Source: Candidatus Reconcilbacillus cellulovorans (GTDB taxonomy: Bacteria > Bacillota > Bacilli > Paenibacillales > Reconciliibacillaceae). From it: 64,000 bases of DNA. This document shows positions 52,020-61,536 of the stretch, one piece after another. Numbering within the stretch: position 1 is the stretch's first letter; every line of letters starts with the position of its first letter. The translations under genes and the position numbers were made by a program. The notes under the pieces are model-generated. The model was not told the origin of the DNA. It worked only from the letters and a program-made list of their open reading frames with translations, and made no database searches. Location: the NCBI GenBank assembly GCA_002507565.1, contig MOXJ01000002.1, forward strand, positions 62,001-126,000, read 5' to 3'.

Positions 52020-53678
52020 TTATCCGTCTTTTTTTGCGGTTTTGGCGTAATGGGCGGGCGAAACGCCGACCGTCCGGCGAAAAATGCGCGCAAAATAGTC
52101 GGGATCGCGGTAGCCGACGGCGTACGCCGTTTCCTTGACCGACCGGCCGCGTTCGAGCTCCCGCCGCGCCGCCTCGATACGGACGCGCGTCAGCGCGCCG
52201 ACGAACGTCCCTCCGCACGCTTCCCGGAACAGCCGGCAAAAATGACTCGGGCTCAGCCCGAAACGCCCCGCCGCTTCCTCAAGGCGGACGTCGTCGGCGT
52301 AATGTTCGCGGATGTAGTTCATGGCCGATTCCGCGAACGCACGAAGGCGGGCCTCTCGGCCGGCTCCGCTTTCGACCTTCGCGCCCCCAAGGCGCGAAAG
52401 CCGGCGAATGGATTGTTCCACAGCGGCTCTCCAGGCATTGATGTCGGCGGACGACCCGAACGGCGGCAAGGCGGCGGCGTCGCCGAACGCGTGGACGAGG
52501 ACGGCGGCCAGCGCGACGAACGCGTCCCGGGCGGTCAGTCCCGCCTTACCCTGCCATTCGGCGAAAGCGTCGGCGCAGGAGTGAAGTGCCTCGGCCTCGT
52601 CGCCGGCGCGAATCGCGCCGATCATGCGAAGCATCGGTGCAACCGGGCCGTTTTCGTCCGTCGCGACGCCGCCTTCGCTCGCGACGAGCACCGTTTCGCC
52701 GTGAAAAACTCGGCGCCGGGCAAGAACGACGGCGTCGCCGAACGACAGCGGCAATTCGGCGGGATCGCGGACGATGCGGCCGGCCGTCAGGCGGACGGAG
52801 AAGCCCGGCAGCGCCTTGCGCAAACGCGCGGCCAAATCCGTCAGGGCCTCCGCGCGGGCGTCGCGATGAGCGGCCGTGCCGACCGCGTCTTGCAAGTCGC
52901 CCGCGGCGCGTACAGCGACGGCGGCATCGGCGGCGACGGCAACGATAGCGGCGACGGCGGCGATGGAACCGTCCGCGGAAGCCGCGTCCGCCGACGCGCC
53001 GACGGCGACCGCCCGGCTCGCGGTGCGCCGAACGACGACCGGCATGATCCCCGCGGCGAAACAGCCGGTCCAAACCGAGTTCCACGCCTTGAGCGTCGCG
53101 ATCGCTTTCTCCGCCTGCAGCGGCGACGGCTCGGGTTCCAGGCAAACGGCCAGTGCGTAGCCTTCTTCGCCGGGTTCGAATACGTCCGCCACCTCGGAAG
53201 GCGGCCTGCCGGCAAGCAGGTCGGCGACGAGCTGCCGCTCGGCCAGCGGCGACAGCCGCCCGATCCGGTCGAGCAGCCGCCACCTTTCCTCTTCGCGTTG
53301 CCGTTCGCGCTCGACGGCTTCGGCGGCCCTGCGGATGCTTTCGGCGATGTCCGTCGGCGAACTCGGCTTCAGAATGTAATCGGTGACGCCGAGCCGGATC
53401 GCTTCCTGCGCGTATTCGAACGTGTCGTACGCCGACACGAGAATGAAACGAACGCGCGGATGACGCCCGCGAATTTCGCGAATCGCCGCCAGACCGTCGA
53501 TGCCCGGCATTTTGATGTCGACCGTCATCAGGTCGGGGCGATGTTCGTCCGCCAGTGCGATCGCTTGCCGGCCGTTCGCCGCCTCGGCCGCCACCTCGAC
53601 GCCGGGAACATGCTGTTCCACGATGCGCCGCAGCGCAAGCCGTTCGATCGGTTCGTCGTCGCAAATGACCAGTTTCAC
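52020..53678 (-). CDS. YesN-type response regulator with AraC DNA-binding domain
   Basis: A 552-residue regulator. The receiver domain (residues 1-120) has phospho-acceptor Asp54 (MTVDIKMPG) and ILVSAYDTFEYAQEAIRLG. A central region of about 300 residues is poorly conserved and contains an Ala-rich stretch near 222-266. The C-terminal AraC domain (about 445-545) has IREHYADDVRLEEAAGRFGL and SPSHFCRLFREACGGTFVGA followed by the second helix-turn-helix VKETAYAVGYRDPDYFARIF. It is the output of the adjacent kinase and probably activates xylFGH. The GTG at 53678 follows GAAGGAGGG. Confidence 0.93.
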   Translation of the reverse strand: MKLVICDDEPIERLALRRIVEQHVPGVEVAAEAANGRQAIALADEHRPDLMTVDIKMPGIDGLAAIREIRGRHPRVRFILVSAYDTFEYAQEAIRLGVTDYILKPSSPTDIAESIRRAAEAVERERQREEERWRLLDRIGRLSPLAERQLVADLLAGRPPSEVADVFEPGEEGYALAVCLEPEPSPLQAEKAIATLKAWNSVWTGCFAAGIMPVVVRRTASRAVAVGASADAASADGSIAAVAAIVAVAADAAVAVRAAGDLQDAVGTAAHRDARAEALTDLAARLRKALPGFSVRLTAGRIVRDPAELPLSFGDAVVLARRRVFHGETVLVASEGGVATDENGPVAPMLRMIGAIRAGDEAEALHSCADAFAEWQGKAGLTARDAFVALAAVLVHAFGDAAALPPFGSSADINAWRAAVEQSIRRLSRLGGAKVESGAGREARLRAFAESAMNYIREHYADDVRLEEAAGRFGLSPSHFCRLFREACGGTFVGALTRVRIEAARRELERGRSVKETAYAVGYRDPDYFARIFRRTVGVSPAHYAKTAKKDG

Positions 53679-53707
53679 GGTCTTTCTTCCCTCCTTCTGC
53701 AGATGTT

Positions 53708-55162
53708 TCAGGCGGCAGGCGATCCGTGCGCGCCCATCGGCACGCAAAGGACGACGACCGTGCCGCCTTCGGCAGGGGCCTCGATGCACCATGACGCGCG
53801 CCCTTGATAAAAAAGCGACAGACGTCTCCAGACATTCGACAGCCCGAGTCCGGTCGAGTGGCCGCGCCGCTCCGGAACGGCGAAGGACGCATTCCCGCCG
53901 GCGCCCGTCGTCCGGACGCTTCCGCCCGCTTTTACCGGAAACGCATCCGCACCGCTGTCCCGCACTTCGATATGACACCACCCGTCGTCGGCATACACGC
54001 GCACCGAGACGGAACAAGGTCCCTCGAATTTTTCCACGCCGTGAATGAAAGCGTTTTCTATCAGCGGTTGAAGCGTCAAATTCGGCAACGGAACGGACAA
54101 ACATGCCTCTTCGACTTCGACGAACGTTCGGACGCGGTCGCCGAAACGCTTTTCCTGGATGCGGAAATAGCGGCGCGCCTGCTCGATTTCGTCGGCAACC
54201 GTCGCCGCGCCGTCGGGCTTGCGCAGACTGTAGCGCAGCATCGCCGAGACGGTCTGGATCAAGTCGTTCGTCTCTTCGGCGCCTTCGAGATAGGCCATTT
54301 TGGAGATCGTATTCAGCGTGTTGAAAAGAAAATGGGGATTGATCTGGCTTTGTAAGCTTCTCAGCTCGGCTTCCTGCAGCTGGCGCCGAATTTCGGCCTG
54401 CTCGCGGATGGCGCGCACATGTTCTCTCAAGCCGCGTTTCATGACGTTAAACGCATGGGCGAGCGTGCGGATTTCGTCGCGCGACGAGACGAGCACGTCG
54501 TCGCCGCCGAAATCGCCGCGGCCGATCCGTTTCGCCTCCCGCTCCAGAAGACGGATCGGGCCGGTCAACCGCTCTGCGAACACCGCCATGACGAAAGCGG
54601 CCGTGCACGCGGTCGCGACGGCAAACCACAGCAAAAACCGGCGAAAGTCGTCGTTGCGTTTCTGGAGTCTTTCGTACAGGCGCGTATACTGAGTCAGCGC
54701 GCTGTCCGTCAGATCGAACGTCGTTTCCTTGATAAATTCAGCAATTTTGGAAAGTTCCTGATATGACGCGGTATAGGCTTCGATCCGGTCTTCGCGGTAA
54801 TAGGTCAGAAACAGATCGGACTGGCGCAAAAAATCATCGATCATGCGGCCGTAATTGCGGACGACCAGCGGCGGAAACGCCGGTTCGACGGCGGACAAGC
54901 CGGCGCGCTTCTGCAGCAGCTCGGCGTAGACGATCTGGAATTCCGCCTCGGCCCGCTCGGACGGCCGATTCATAAACTCCGTCAACGTCGCCAACATGCG
55001 GTGAACATCGCCGGAGACGCCGTTGAGCAACAACAGGCGTCGCACGATCCGGTCGTATTCGCGTTCCGTCGCTTCTTTTCCGGCATAGACGAAAACAGTC
55101 GCAGCGCCCATCCAGAGCGACAGACAGGCGAAAAAGACGAGCAGCTTCGTGCGGATGCGCAC
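53708..55162 (-). CDS. YesM/LytS-type sensor histidine kinase
   Basis: A 484-residue membrane kinase. Helices at about residues 5-27 and 175-197 flank an external helical region of about 145 residues, followed by HAMP, the phospho-acceptor motif SLQSQINPHFLFNTLNTISK (HisKA_5) and an ATPase domain with LTLQPLIENAFIHGVEK and TGLGLSNVWRRL. The GTG at 55162 is preferred over 55171 because GAGG lies nine bases before it. The upstream gene encodes an anchored sugar-binding protein that probably feeds it the xylose signal, as in the XylFII-LytS system of Clostridium beijerinckii. Confidence 0.93.
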   Translation of the reverse strand: MRIRTKLLVFFACLSLWMGAATVFVYAGKEATEREYDRIVRRLLLLNGVSGDVHRMLATLTEFMNRPSERAEAEFQIVYAELLQKRAGLSAVEPAFPPLVVRNYGRMIDDFLRQSDLFLTYYREDRIEAYTASYQELSKIAEFIKETTFDLTDSALTQYTRLYERLQKRNDDFRRFLLWFAVATACTAAFVMAVFAERLTGPIRLLEREAKRIGRGDFGGDDVLVSSRDEIRTLAHAFNVMKRGLREHVRAIREQAEIRRQLQEAELRSLQSQINPHFLFNTLNTISKMAYLEGAEETNDLIQTVSAMLRYSLRKPDGAATVADEIEQARRYFRIQEKRFGDRVRTFVEVEEACLSVPLPNLTLQPLIENAFIHGVEKFEGPCSVSVRVYADDGWCHIEVRDSGADAFPVKAGGSVRTTGAGGNASFAVPERRGHSTGLGLSNVWRRLSLFYQGRASWCIEAPAEGGTVVVLCVPMGAHGSPAA

Positions 55163-55177
55163 GGCGGTCACCCTCTT

Positions 55178-56260
55178 TTACCCGTCGGCGTCTGCGGCGC
55201 CCGCGTCCGTCGCGATCGCGCCCGTCGCGCCTATCTTCGTTGCATCCGCGTTCGTTGCCTCCGTACCGCCCGAGTCCGCTCCGTCGGACGCCGGTCCTCT
55301 AGAGGATACTTCCTTGGCCGTCAAAATACGGGTCGCCGTATAGTAATTCGACTCCAGCCGCTCGTTCCGGGCGGCGCGCAACAAGAGCTCGACGCCGTCG
55401 TAACCCATCCGGTACGGTTCCTGGACGACCGTCGCGGCGATGACGCCCTTGCGCATCCATTCGATCGTTTCCGGCAGGTCGTCGAACGCAAGAATGAACA
55501 CGTCCCGGCGGCCCCGGCCGGAAACGACTTGCGCCATCGCCGTGCCGTCCAGGGCGCTGGCGCCGAACAGCGCATTGATTTCCGGATAGCGGTTGAGAAG
55601 CAGGGCGGTTTTCTCGATCGCCCGCACGCGGCTGATGTTGGACGACTCGACGGCGACGATCCGCATCCCGGAAAACGGGCGAATGGCGTCTTCGAAACCT
55701 TTTAGCCGTTGTTTCATATTGGTTGCTTCGAAACTGCCGGTCACGACGCCGATACGGGCGACGCCGCCGGTCGCCTGCGCCATGAACCGACCGGCCTGGA
55801 CGCCGGCGAGATAGTTGTCGCTGCCGACGTAGGCCAGGCGTTTCGATGTCGGCGCGTCGGTGTCGATCGTCACGACCGGCACGCCGCGTTCGATCGCCTT
55901 GTCGATGACGGGGCGGAACGTCGTCTCGTCGAGCCCCTGCGTCAAAATGCCGTCGACGCCGGCGGAGACGGATCGCTCGATCAGGCGGATATGCCGTTCC
56001 ATGTTCGCCTCGACGGGGCCTAGAAATTCGACCGCCCCGCCGTGCGCGGCCGCAGCGTCGGCCGCACCGCGGTAGACGACGCGCCAGTACGGGTTGTTGA
56101 CGTCTTGGGCGATCAGAACGAAATGAAACGCGGGGTCGGGCTCCTTTTGCCCGCTGGGCTCCACGTCGCGGACCGACCAGAGGCGAAAGCCGTAATAGAC
56201 GGCCGGCATCCACGAAACGACCACGGCGGCGAACAGGACGAGCGTCGCGCGCGGTTTCAC
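55178..56260 (-). CDS. Membrane-anchored sugar-binding sensor (XylFII-like)
   Basis: A 360-residue protein with an N-terminal membrane helix (about 5-27) and an outside type I sugar-binding domain: FHFVLIAQDVNNPYWRVVYR, GILTQGLDETTFRPVIDKAI, VGSDNYLAGVQAGRFMAQAT and YRMGYDGVELLLRAARNE. No lipobox Cys is seen, so it stays anchored by the helix. It starts a gene run sensor-kinase-regulator-xylFGH, the order of the XylFII-LytS-YesN xylose sensing system. The last 40 residues are Ala/Thr/Asp low-complexity. The GTG follows GGAGGTCG, 37 bp after gatB. Confidence 0.9.
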   Translation of the reverse strand: MKPRATLVLFAAVVVSWMPAVYYGFRLWSVRDVEPSGQKEPDPAFHFVLIAQDVNNPYWRVVYRGAADAAAAHGGAVEFLGPVEANMERHIRLIERSVSAGVDGILTQGLDETTFRPVIDKAIERGVPVVTIDTDAPTSKRLAYVGSDNYLAGVQAGRFMAQATGGVARIGVVTGSFEATNMKQRLKGFEDAIRPFSGMRIVAVESSNISRVRAIEKTALLLNRYPEINALFGASALDGTAMAQVVSGRGRRDVFILAFDDLPETIEWMRKGVIAATVVQEPYRMGYDGVELLLRAARNERLESNYYTATRILTAKEVSSRGPASDGADSGGTEATNADATKIGATGAIATDAGAADADG

Positions 56261-56297
56261 GAAACTCGACCTCCATCGCGGACGACGGCCGCCGCGA

Positions 56298-57761
56298 TCA
56301 AGGTTGCTGCAGCCGTTCCTTGAGCAGCCGGTTGACGAGCGCGGGATTCGCCTTGCCTTTTGTCTCTTTCATCACTTGGCCGACGAGGAAACCAAGCGCC
56401 TTCTCTTTGCCCGATCGGTAGTCGGCGACCGACTGCGGATTGGCGGCGATCACCCGGTCGACAGCCTCGCGGATGGCGTTTTCGTCGGTAATCTGGACGA
56501 GTCCTTCCTCTTCGACGATCTGTTTGGGACGTTGGCCGGTTTCTAACATCTTACGGAAAATGTTTTTGGCGATCTTGCCGCTGATCGTGCCGGCGTCGAT
56601 CAGGCCGAGCAGTTCGCCGAGCATCTCGCCGGTAATCGGCACGTCGGTGATCTCCAGACGGTTCGCGTTCAGGTAGCCGAGCAATTCGACCATGATCCAG
56701 TTCGCCGCCGCCTTTGCGTCGTTCGTATGCTTGAGCGATTCCTCGAACAGATCGGCGAGCCGTTTCGACGACGTCAGGACGCCGGCGTCGTAGGCGGACA
56801 ACCCGTAATCGCGCATGTACCGCGCCTTGCGCGCGTCGGGAAGCTCGGGGATTTCGGCACGAATTTTTTCCTTCCATGCCTCGTCGATCCGGATCGCGAC
56901 CAAGTCGGGATCGGGAAAATACCGGTAGTCGTGCGCCTCTTCTTTCGTGCGCATTGCGACCGTCTTGCCGGACGCCTCGTCCCAGCGGCGCGTTTCCTGA
57001 ACCACGACGCCGCCGCGGTCGAGAATGTCGGCCTGGCGGCGCTCCTCATACTCAAGACCGCGCTGGACGCTGCGGAACGAGTTCATGTTCTTAATCTCGA
57101 TCTTGGCGCCGAATTCCCGTTGGCCCCATGGACGGAGGCTGATGTTGGCGTCGCAGCGCAGCGATCCTTCCTCCATCTTGACGTCGGACACTTCGCAATA
57201 CAGCATGACGGCGCGCAGTTTTTCCAGGAAGACGCGCGCCTCCTCCGGCGACCGCAAGTCCGGCTCGGACACGATTTCGATCAGCGGCGTGCCGGCGCGG
57301 TTGAAATCGACGAGCGAGGCGACGCCGCCGGGCGCGTGGATCAGCTTACCGGCGTCCTCCTCCAGATGGACGCGCGTGATGCCGATCCGCTTCGTCACGC
57401 CGTCCACCTCGATCTCCACCCAGCCGCTGCGACCGATCGGGTTGTCGTATTGCGAAATTTGATAAGCTTTCGGAAGATCAGGGTAAAAATAATTCTTCCT
57501 GTCGAACTTGCACACCGACGCAATTTCGCAATTGAGCGCCATCGCTGCTTTTATCGCGTATTCGACCGCCTTGCGGTTGACGACCGGCAAGACACCGGGA
57601 TGACCAAGGCAGATCGGGCACGTGTTCGTATTGGGAGGGGCGCCGAACGACGTCGCGCACCCGCAAAAAATTTTACTGCGCGTGTGCAGTTCGACATGGA
57701 CTTCGAGTCCGATGACGGTTTCGTATTTTTTCGCCGTCGCGTCCGCAGTCGCACCGATCAC
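56298..57761 (-). CDS. gatB: Glutamyl/aspartyl-tRNA amidotransferase subunit B
   Basis: A 487-residue subunit that binds and activates the misacylated tRNA. The cradle domain begins [20 protein letters not shown], with zinc cysteines in [20 protein letters not shown], and the C-terminal YqeY-like domain ends [20 protein letters not shown]. The GTG at 57761 overlaps the gatA stop and follows GAAGGGAGG. GatCAB converts Glu-tRNA-Gln and Asp-tRNA-Asn to the correct forms. No terminator is visible between it and the xylose-sensor gene 37 bp downstream. Confidence 0.97.
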   Translation of the reverse strand: MIGATADATAKKYETVIGLEVHVELHTRSKIFCGCATSFGAPPNTNTCPICLGHPGVLPVVNRKAVEYAIKAAMALNCEIASVCKFDRKNYFYPDLPKAYQISQYDNPIGRSGWVEIEVDGVTKRIGITRVHLEEDAGKLIHAPGGVASLVDFNRAGTPLIEIVSEPDLRSPEEARVFLEKLRAVMLYCEVSDVKMEEGSLRCDANISLRPWGQREFGAKIEIKNMNSFRSVQRGLEYEERRQADILDRGGVVVQETRRWDEASGKTVAMRTKEEAHDYRYFPDPDLVAIRIDEAWKEKIRAEIPELPDARKARYMRDYGLSAYDAGVLTSSKRLADLFEESLKHTNDAKAAANWIMVELLGYLNANRLEITDVPITGEMLGELLGLIDAGTISGKIAKNIFRKMLETGQRPKQIVEEEGLVQITDENAIREAVDRVIAANPQSVADYRSGKEKALGFLVGQVMKETKGKANPALVNRLLKERLQQP

Positions 57762-59242
57762 GGCGTCGCCCTCCCTTCTTCCTCGGCGATCGGCGGTTTG
57801 ATCCGCCAATGGCCGGCGTGCTGTTCGTAGGCGTGTGCGATCCGCAGCACGGTCGGTTCGTCGAACGGTTTGCCGATGATCTGTAGCCCGACCGGCAGAC
57901 CGCCGGCAAATCCGCACGGCACACTGATCGCCGGAACGCCCGCCAGACTGACGGGTATCGTCAGCACGTCGTTCATGTACATCTGCAACGGATCTTCGAT
58001 TTTCTCACCGAGTTTGAATGCGGTCGTCGGCGACGTCGGGCCGACGATCACGTCGAACGACTCGAACACGCGGTCGAAGTCCTGCCGGATCAGTGTGCGC
58101 ACCCGCTGCGCCTTCAGGTAGTACGCGTCGTAATACCCCGCGCTGAGCGCGAACGTGCCGAGCATGATGCGGCGTTTTACTTCCGGGCCGAATCCTTCGC
58201 TGCGGGATTTGAGGTAAACCTCCGCCAAATCGGCCGCGTTCGGGCTTCTCACGCCGTAACGAACGCCGTCGAAACGCGCCAAGTTCGACGACGCCTCGGA
58301 CGACGCGATCAAGTAATAGGTCGCGACGGCGTATTCGGTATGAGGCAACGAAACTTCCCCAACGGCCGCGCCGAGCTGTTCCAACGCACGCAGCGCTTCT
58401 CGGACGCACGATTTGACGCCCTCGTCGATGCCTTCCCCGAAATATTCTTTCGGCACGGCTACGCGCAACCCGCGAATGTCTCCCGTCAACGCCCCCGCGT
58501 AATCCGGTACCGGCACATCGGCGCTCGTCGAATCCATCGGGTCGTGTCCGGCGATCGCCTGCAGCACGGCGGCGGCGTCCTCGACCGTTCGGGTCATCGG
58601 CCCGATCTGGTCGAGCGACGACGCGAACGCGACGAGCCCGAACCGGGAAACGAGACCGTACGTCGGCTTCAGGCCGACGATGCCGCATAGTGCAGCCGGC
58701 TGGCGGATCGACCCGCCGGTGTCCGACCCGAGCGCAAACCGCACCATGCCCGCTGCGACTGCCGCCGCAGGCCCGCCGCTCGAACCGCCCGGAACGCGTT
58801 CGAGATCCCACGGGTTACGCGTCGGGTAAAACGCGGAGTTTTCGTTGGAGCTCCCCATTGCGAATTCGTCCAAGTTGAGCTTGCCGATCGTCACCGCGTT
58901 CGCCGCTTCCAGCCGATCGACCGCGGTGGCGTTATAGATCGGTATGTAATTCGCCAAGATTTTGCTTGCACATGTCGTCCGCAGGCCGCGCGTGACGATG
59001 TTGTCCTTGATGCCGGCCGGCAAGCCGAACAAGAGACCGTCCGCCTCGCCGGAAGCGAGCGCGTCGTCAAGGCGCTTCGCCTTGGCACGCGCGCGTTCTT
59101 CGTCAAGCGTCAAAAAAGCCCCTATCCGGCCGTCCAGTACGGCGATGCGCCGGAAAGCGGCGTCGACCAGATCGGAAACGCTGCATTCTTTCTTGCTGAA
59201 ATATTTCCTGATTTTTGAGAGTGGTTCGTCCAGCAACTCCAC
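57758..59242 (-). CDS. gatA: Glutamyl/aspartyl-tRNA amidotransferase subunit A
   Basis: A 494-residue amidase that releases ammonia from glutamine. The Ser-cisSer-Lys triad is intact: Lys79 (GIKDN), Ser154 (GGSSGGPAA) and Ser178 ([10 protein letters not shown]). Later [20 protein letters not shown] is also conserved. The GTG at 59242, preceded by AAAGGAGG, is chosen over upstream in-frame codons. It sits between gatC (22 bp) and gatB (4-base overlap). Confidence 0.97.
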   Translation of the reverse strand: MELLDEPLSKIRKYFSKKECSVSDLVDAAFRRIAVLDGRIGAFLTLDEERARAKAKRLDDALASGEADGLLFGLPAGIKDNIVTRGLRTTCASKILANYIPIYNATAVDRLEAANAVTIGKLNLDEFAMGSSNENSAFYPTRNPWDLERVPGGSSGGPAAAVAAGMVRFALGSDTGGSIRQPAALCGIVGLKPTYGLVSRFGLVAFASSLDQIGPMTRTVEDAAAVLQAIAGHDPMDSTSADVPVPDYAGALTGDIRGLRVAVPKEYFGEGIDEGVKSCVREALRALEQLGAAVGEVSLPHTEYAVATYYLIASSEASSNLARFDGVRYGVRSPNAADLAEVYLKSRSEGFGPEVKRRIMLGTFALSAGYYDAYYLKAQRVRTLIRQDFDRVFESFDVIVGPTSPTTAFKLGEKIEDPLQMYMNDVLTIPVSLAGVPAISVPCGFAGGLPVGLQIIGKPFDEPTVLRIAHAYEQHAGHWRIKPPIAEEEGRATP

Positions 59243-59264
59243 GCCCCGCCATCCTCCTTTCCGA

Positions 59265-59552
59265 TCAATCCAGAACGGACGGAACTTTGAACTGCCCGTC
59301 TTCTTCGTCGGGAGCGTTGCGGAATACGTCTTCAAGCGGCCACGACGGGCGAACCTCGTCTTCGCGCATGACGTTCGCCAGCGGAATGACGTGGGTCGTC
59401 GGATCGACACCGTTCGTGTCCAGTCGATTCAGTTGATCGACAAATTTTAGGATCGCATCCAATTGTTGTGCATACTTTTCCTTTTCTGTATCCGATAACT
59501 CAATTCTAGCAAGAGAGGCCACCCGCTCCACATCGCGGATGGTAATGGTCAT
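59265..59552 (-). CDS. gatC: Glutamyl/aspartyl-tRNA amidotransferase subunit C
   Basis: A 95-residue protein that clamps GatA to GatB. It has [40 protein letters not shown] and the C-terminal [17 protein letters not shown] typical of GatC. GGAAGGAGGGAGGAGGGG precedes the ATG. Its 5' half has noticeably AT-richer codon use than gatA and gatB. First gene of gatCAB. Confidence 0.96.
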   Translation of the reverse strand: MTITIRDVERVASLARIELSDTEKEKYAQQLDAILKFVDQLNRLDTNGVDPTTHVIPLANVMREDEVRPSWPLEDVFRNAPDEEDGQFKVPSVLD

Positions 59553-59584
59553 ACCCCTCCTCCCTCCTTCCCGCGAACGATTTC

Positions 59585-59620
59585 AAACAAAAACCGACCC
59601 TCCTTGGTTCGACGGGCCGG
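59585..59620 (-). terminator. Terminator after the IDEAL-domain gene
   Basis: CCGGCCC (59620-59614) pairs with GGGTCGG (59600-59594) on the minus strand, with TTTTTGTTTG following. It separates the IDEAL gene from gatCAB. Confidence 0.65.
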
Positions 59621-59627
59621 CATCGCT

Positions 59628-60008
59628 TCAGATCCAAGCTTTTAGGTTGATTTGCCGGATGAAATCTTCCCGACTCTGCACTTTCGCCTTATCGACGAGA
59701 GGTTCTCTCCCCGCCTCACTCATCACTTTTCGGAACAGCTCTTCGTTCCGCGTGGCGAGCGCATAATCGATCAGCGCTTCCCGTTCGATTCGTTCCGCTT
59801 CCCGGGCAAGGAGCGTTTCTTCCAATTCGATGTCCTGCGCCGGCACTAGCACTTGTTTGTTGTATTTGGGCACCCGGACGACATAATCGAATGCGGTGTC
59901 AGCGTTGCGGTCGTACGCAATAATGTAGCCGTATTCCCCGATCGGCAAGTTTTGCTCGAACGTGTCCGCAACGATGATGACCTTCTGTCCCAATCGCAGC
60001 ATCGCCAT
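59628..60008 (-). CDS. IDEAL-domain protein
   Basis: A 126-residue soluble protein. The N-terminal half (VIIVADTFEQNLPIGEYGYI, DYVVRVPKYNKQVLVPAQDI) is strand-rich and resembles small regulatory barrels. The C-terminal half contains an IDEAL-like helix pair, ALIDYALATRNEELFRKVMS. IDEAL domains occur in Bacillales proteins such as YpiB, but their role is unclear. The ATG at 60008 or 60002 may be used. It stands alone between an M24 peptidase and gatCAB. Confidence 0.7.
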   Translation of the reverse strand: MAMLRLGQKVIIVADTFEQNLPIGEYGYIIAYDRNADTAFDYVVRVPKYNKQVLVPAQDIELEETLLAREAERIEREALIDYALATRNEELFRKVMSEAGREPLVDKAKVQSREDFIRQINLKAWI

Positions 60009-60101
60009 TCACCCCTCACCCTTTCGGAATTGGAACCCCCCTATTAAGAATATCGTACTAAAAAAACGGCGAAGTGTCCAATCCGAACAAAAGAACGCCC
60101 G

Positions 60102-61304
60102 TCAACGAATCGGCAACACCACAAGGCGGTCTTCGGTCAACGTCAGTTTTTCGCAGCCGTTTTTCGTTACGACATACGTATTTTCGATGCCGACGGCACC
60201 GCGACCGGGAAACACAAACTTCGGCTCGAGCGTCAATACCATTCCGGGTTCGAGCGGCTGCGCGAACCCTTTGGCCAACACCGGCCATTCGTCGACTTCC
60301 AGGCCGATGCCATGGCCGAGAAACTTGACGCGGTCTGCGCCGAACCCCATAAAATGATCCGATAACCCAGCGCGTTCGGCGAGCGCCATGGCCGCCAAAT
60401 AAGGCTCTTCCCAAGGAACGCCGGGACGGAGCAATTTTTCCGCTTCCCGCATGATACGTTCCGCCCATCCGTACGCTTCGCGGAGATCGGCATCCAGTTC
60501 GCCGACAACGATCGTCCGCGTCTGATCGGTGACATAGCCTTCGACCGTACAGCCGATGTCGACCATAATCGGTTCGTTCCGGCGGATCGCGCGGAACGAG
60601 GCGCCTTGCGGCATCGCGGGATGAAAGCCACATCCGGCGACCGGGCCGTCGAAATAGGTCGGTTCCGCGCCGGACTCGCCGGCGGCGACGACGCCCGTCG
60701 GAATTTCGTGGTTGTACGCCCGCATCCGCATGACGCCGAAATGACCCCGACGACGCATTTGCGCCTCAATCACGGCCATGACGTCGATCTCGGCGATTCC
60801 CTCCCGGATCGACTTAAGCCCTTCCCGGAACGCTTCATCGGCAACCGCAGCGGATTGCCTCAGCGCGGCGAGTTCCGCGGCTGACTTGACCGCACGCACT
60901 TCCCGTACGACCGCCGAACCATCCGTCCATTCGGCCGAGGGCAGCGCCTCTTGCAGACGCATGAACAACTGGGCTGACAACGCCTCGAATGCCGCGGCCA
61001 AAACCGGCCGACGTCCGGATACGAACACTTCCGGCATGTGTTCCGCCAATTCCCGTTCGAACGTCCGAAGCGAAAGCGGCTTCGTTCGGAACGCAGATTC
61101 TTTCTCCGCCCTCGTCACGCTTCGGCGCACCCAAAAAACCGGTTCACCCTCGACCGGAACGACTGCGATGCCGTTTTGCATGGAACCGGTAAAATAGTAA
61201 ACATCTACATTGCGAGTCAAGAAAAAAGCATCGATCCGCCGGGCGCGCATCGCGGCGCGCAGCCTGTCCGTCCTCGCGACGATTTCCCGATCGACAGCCG
61301 TCAA
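60102..61304 (-). CDS. M24 (Xaa-Pro) aminopeptidase
   Basis: A 400-residue metallopeptidase with a creatinase-like N-terminal domain (residues about 10-140) and a pita-bread catalytic domain. Dinuclear metal ligands appear as Asp in VDIGCTVEGYVTDQTRT, His in FLGHGIGLEVDEWP and Glu in LEPKFVFP and VGIENTYVV. The start is TTG after GAGGAGGGA. It removes N-terminal residues before proline or cleaves X-Pro dipeptides. U-rich sequence near 60058-60064 follows a weak hairpin. Confidence 0.9.
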   Translation of the reverse strand: MTAVDREIVARTDRLRAAMRARRIDAFFLTRNVDVYYFTGSMQNGIAVVPVEGEPVFWVRRSVTRAEKESAFRTKPLSLRTFERELAEHMPEVFVSGRRPVLAAAFEALSAQLFMRLQEALPSAEWTDGSAVVREVRAVKSAAELAALRQSAAVADEAFREGLKSIREGIAEIDVMAVIEAQMRRRGHFGVMRMRAYNHEIPTGVVAAGESGAEPTYFDGPVAGCGFHPAMPQGASFRAIRRNEPIMVDIGCTVEGYVTDQTRTIVVGELDADLREAYGWAERIMREAEKLLRPGVPWEEPYLAAMALAERAGLSDHFMGFGADRVKFLGHGIGLEVDEWPVLAKGFAQPLEPGMVLTLEPKFVFPGRGAVGIENTYVVTKNGCEKLTLTEDRLVVLPIR

Positions 61305-61536
61305 CCGGCTTCCCTCCTCTCACCTGCCGGCGCGCCAGGTGCCATCACTTCATGCGCAACGCCGACGATCCCGACGATATCGCCGAACAGTCGGAACATC
61401 CGCCGATATTCGACCCGAATCCATCATATCACACCGCAACGGCGGAACGAAATCGATGGTTTCCCCGCGCTGATCGGCCGACGACCGCCGGCAGACACAT
61501 GTGGGGCGGCGCATCATCGGAGAGCAGCCCCGAACG

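Noticed and set aside
52013-52031. TCCGTCTTT direct repeat at the end of the YesN-type gene
   Set aside because: Two copies ten bases apart overlap the stop codon. This looks like simple replication slippage in a KDG codon repeat, not a regulatory site.
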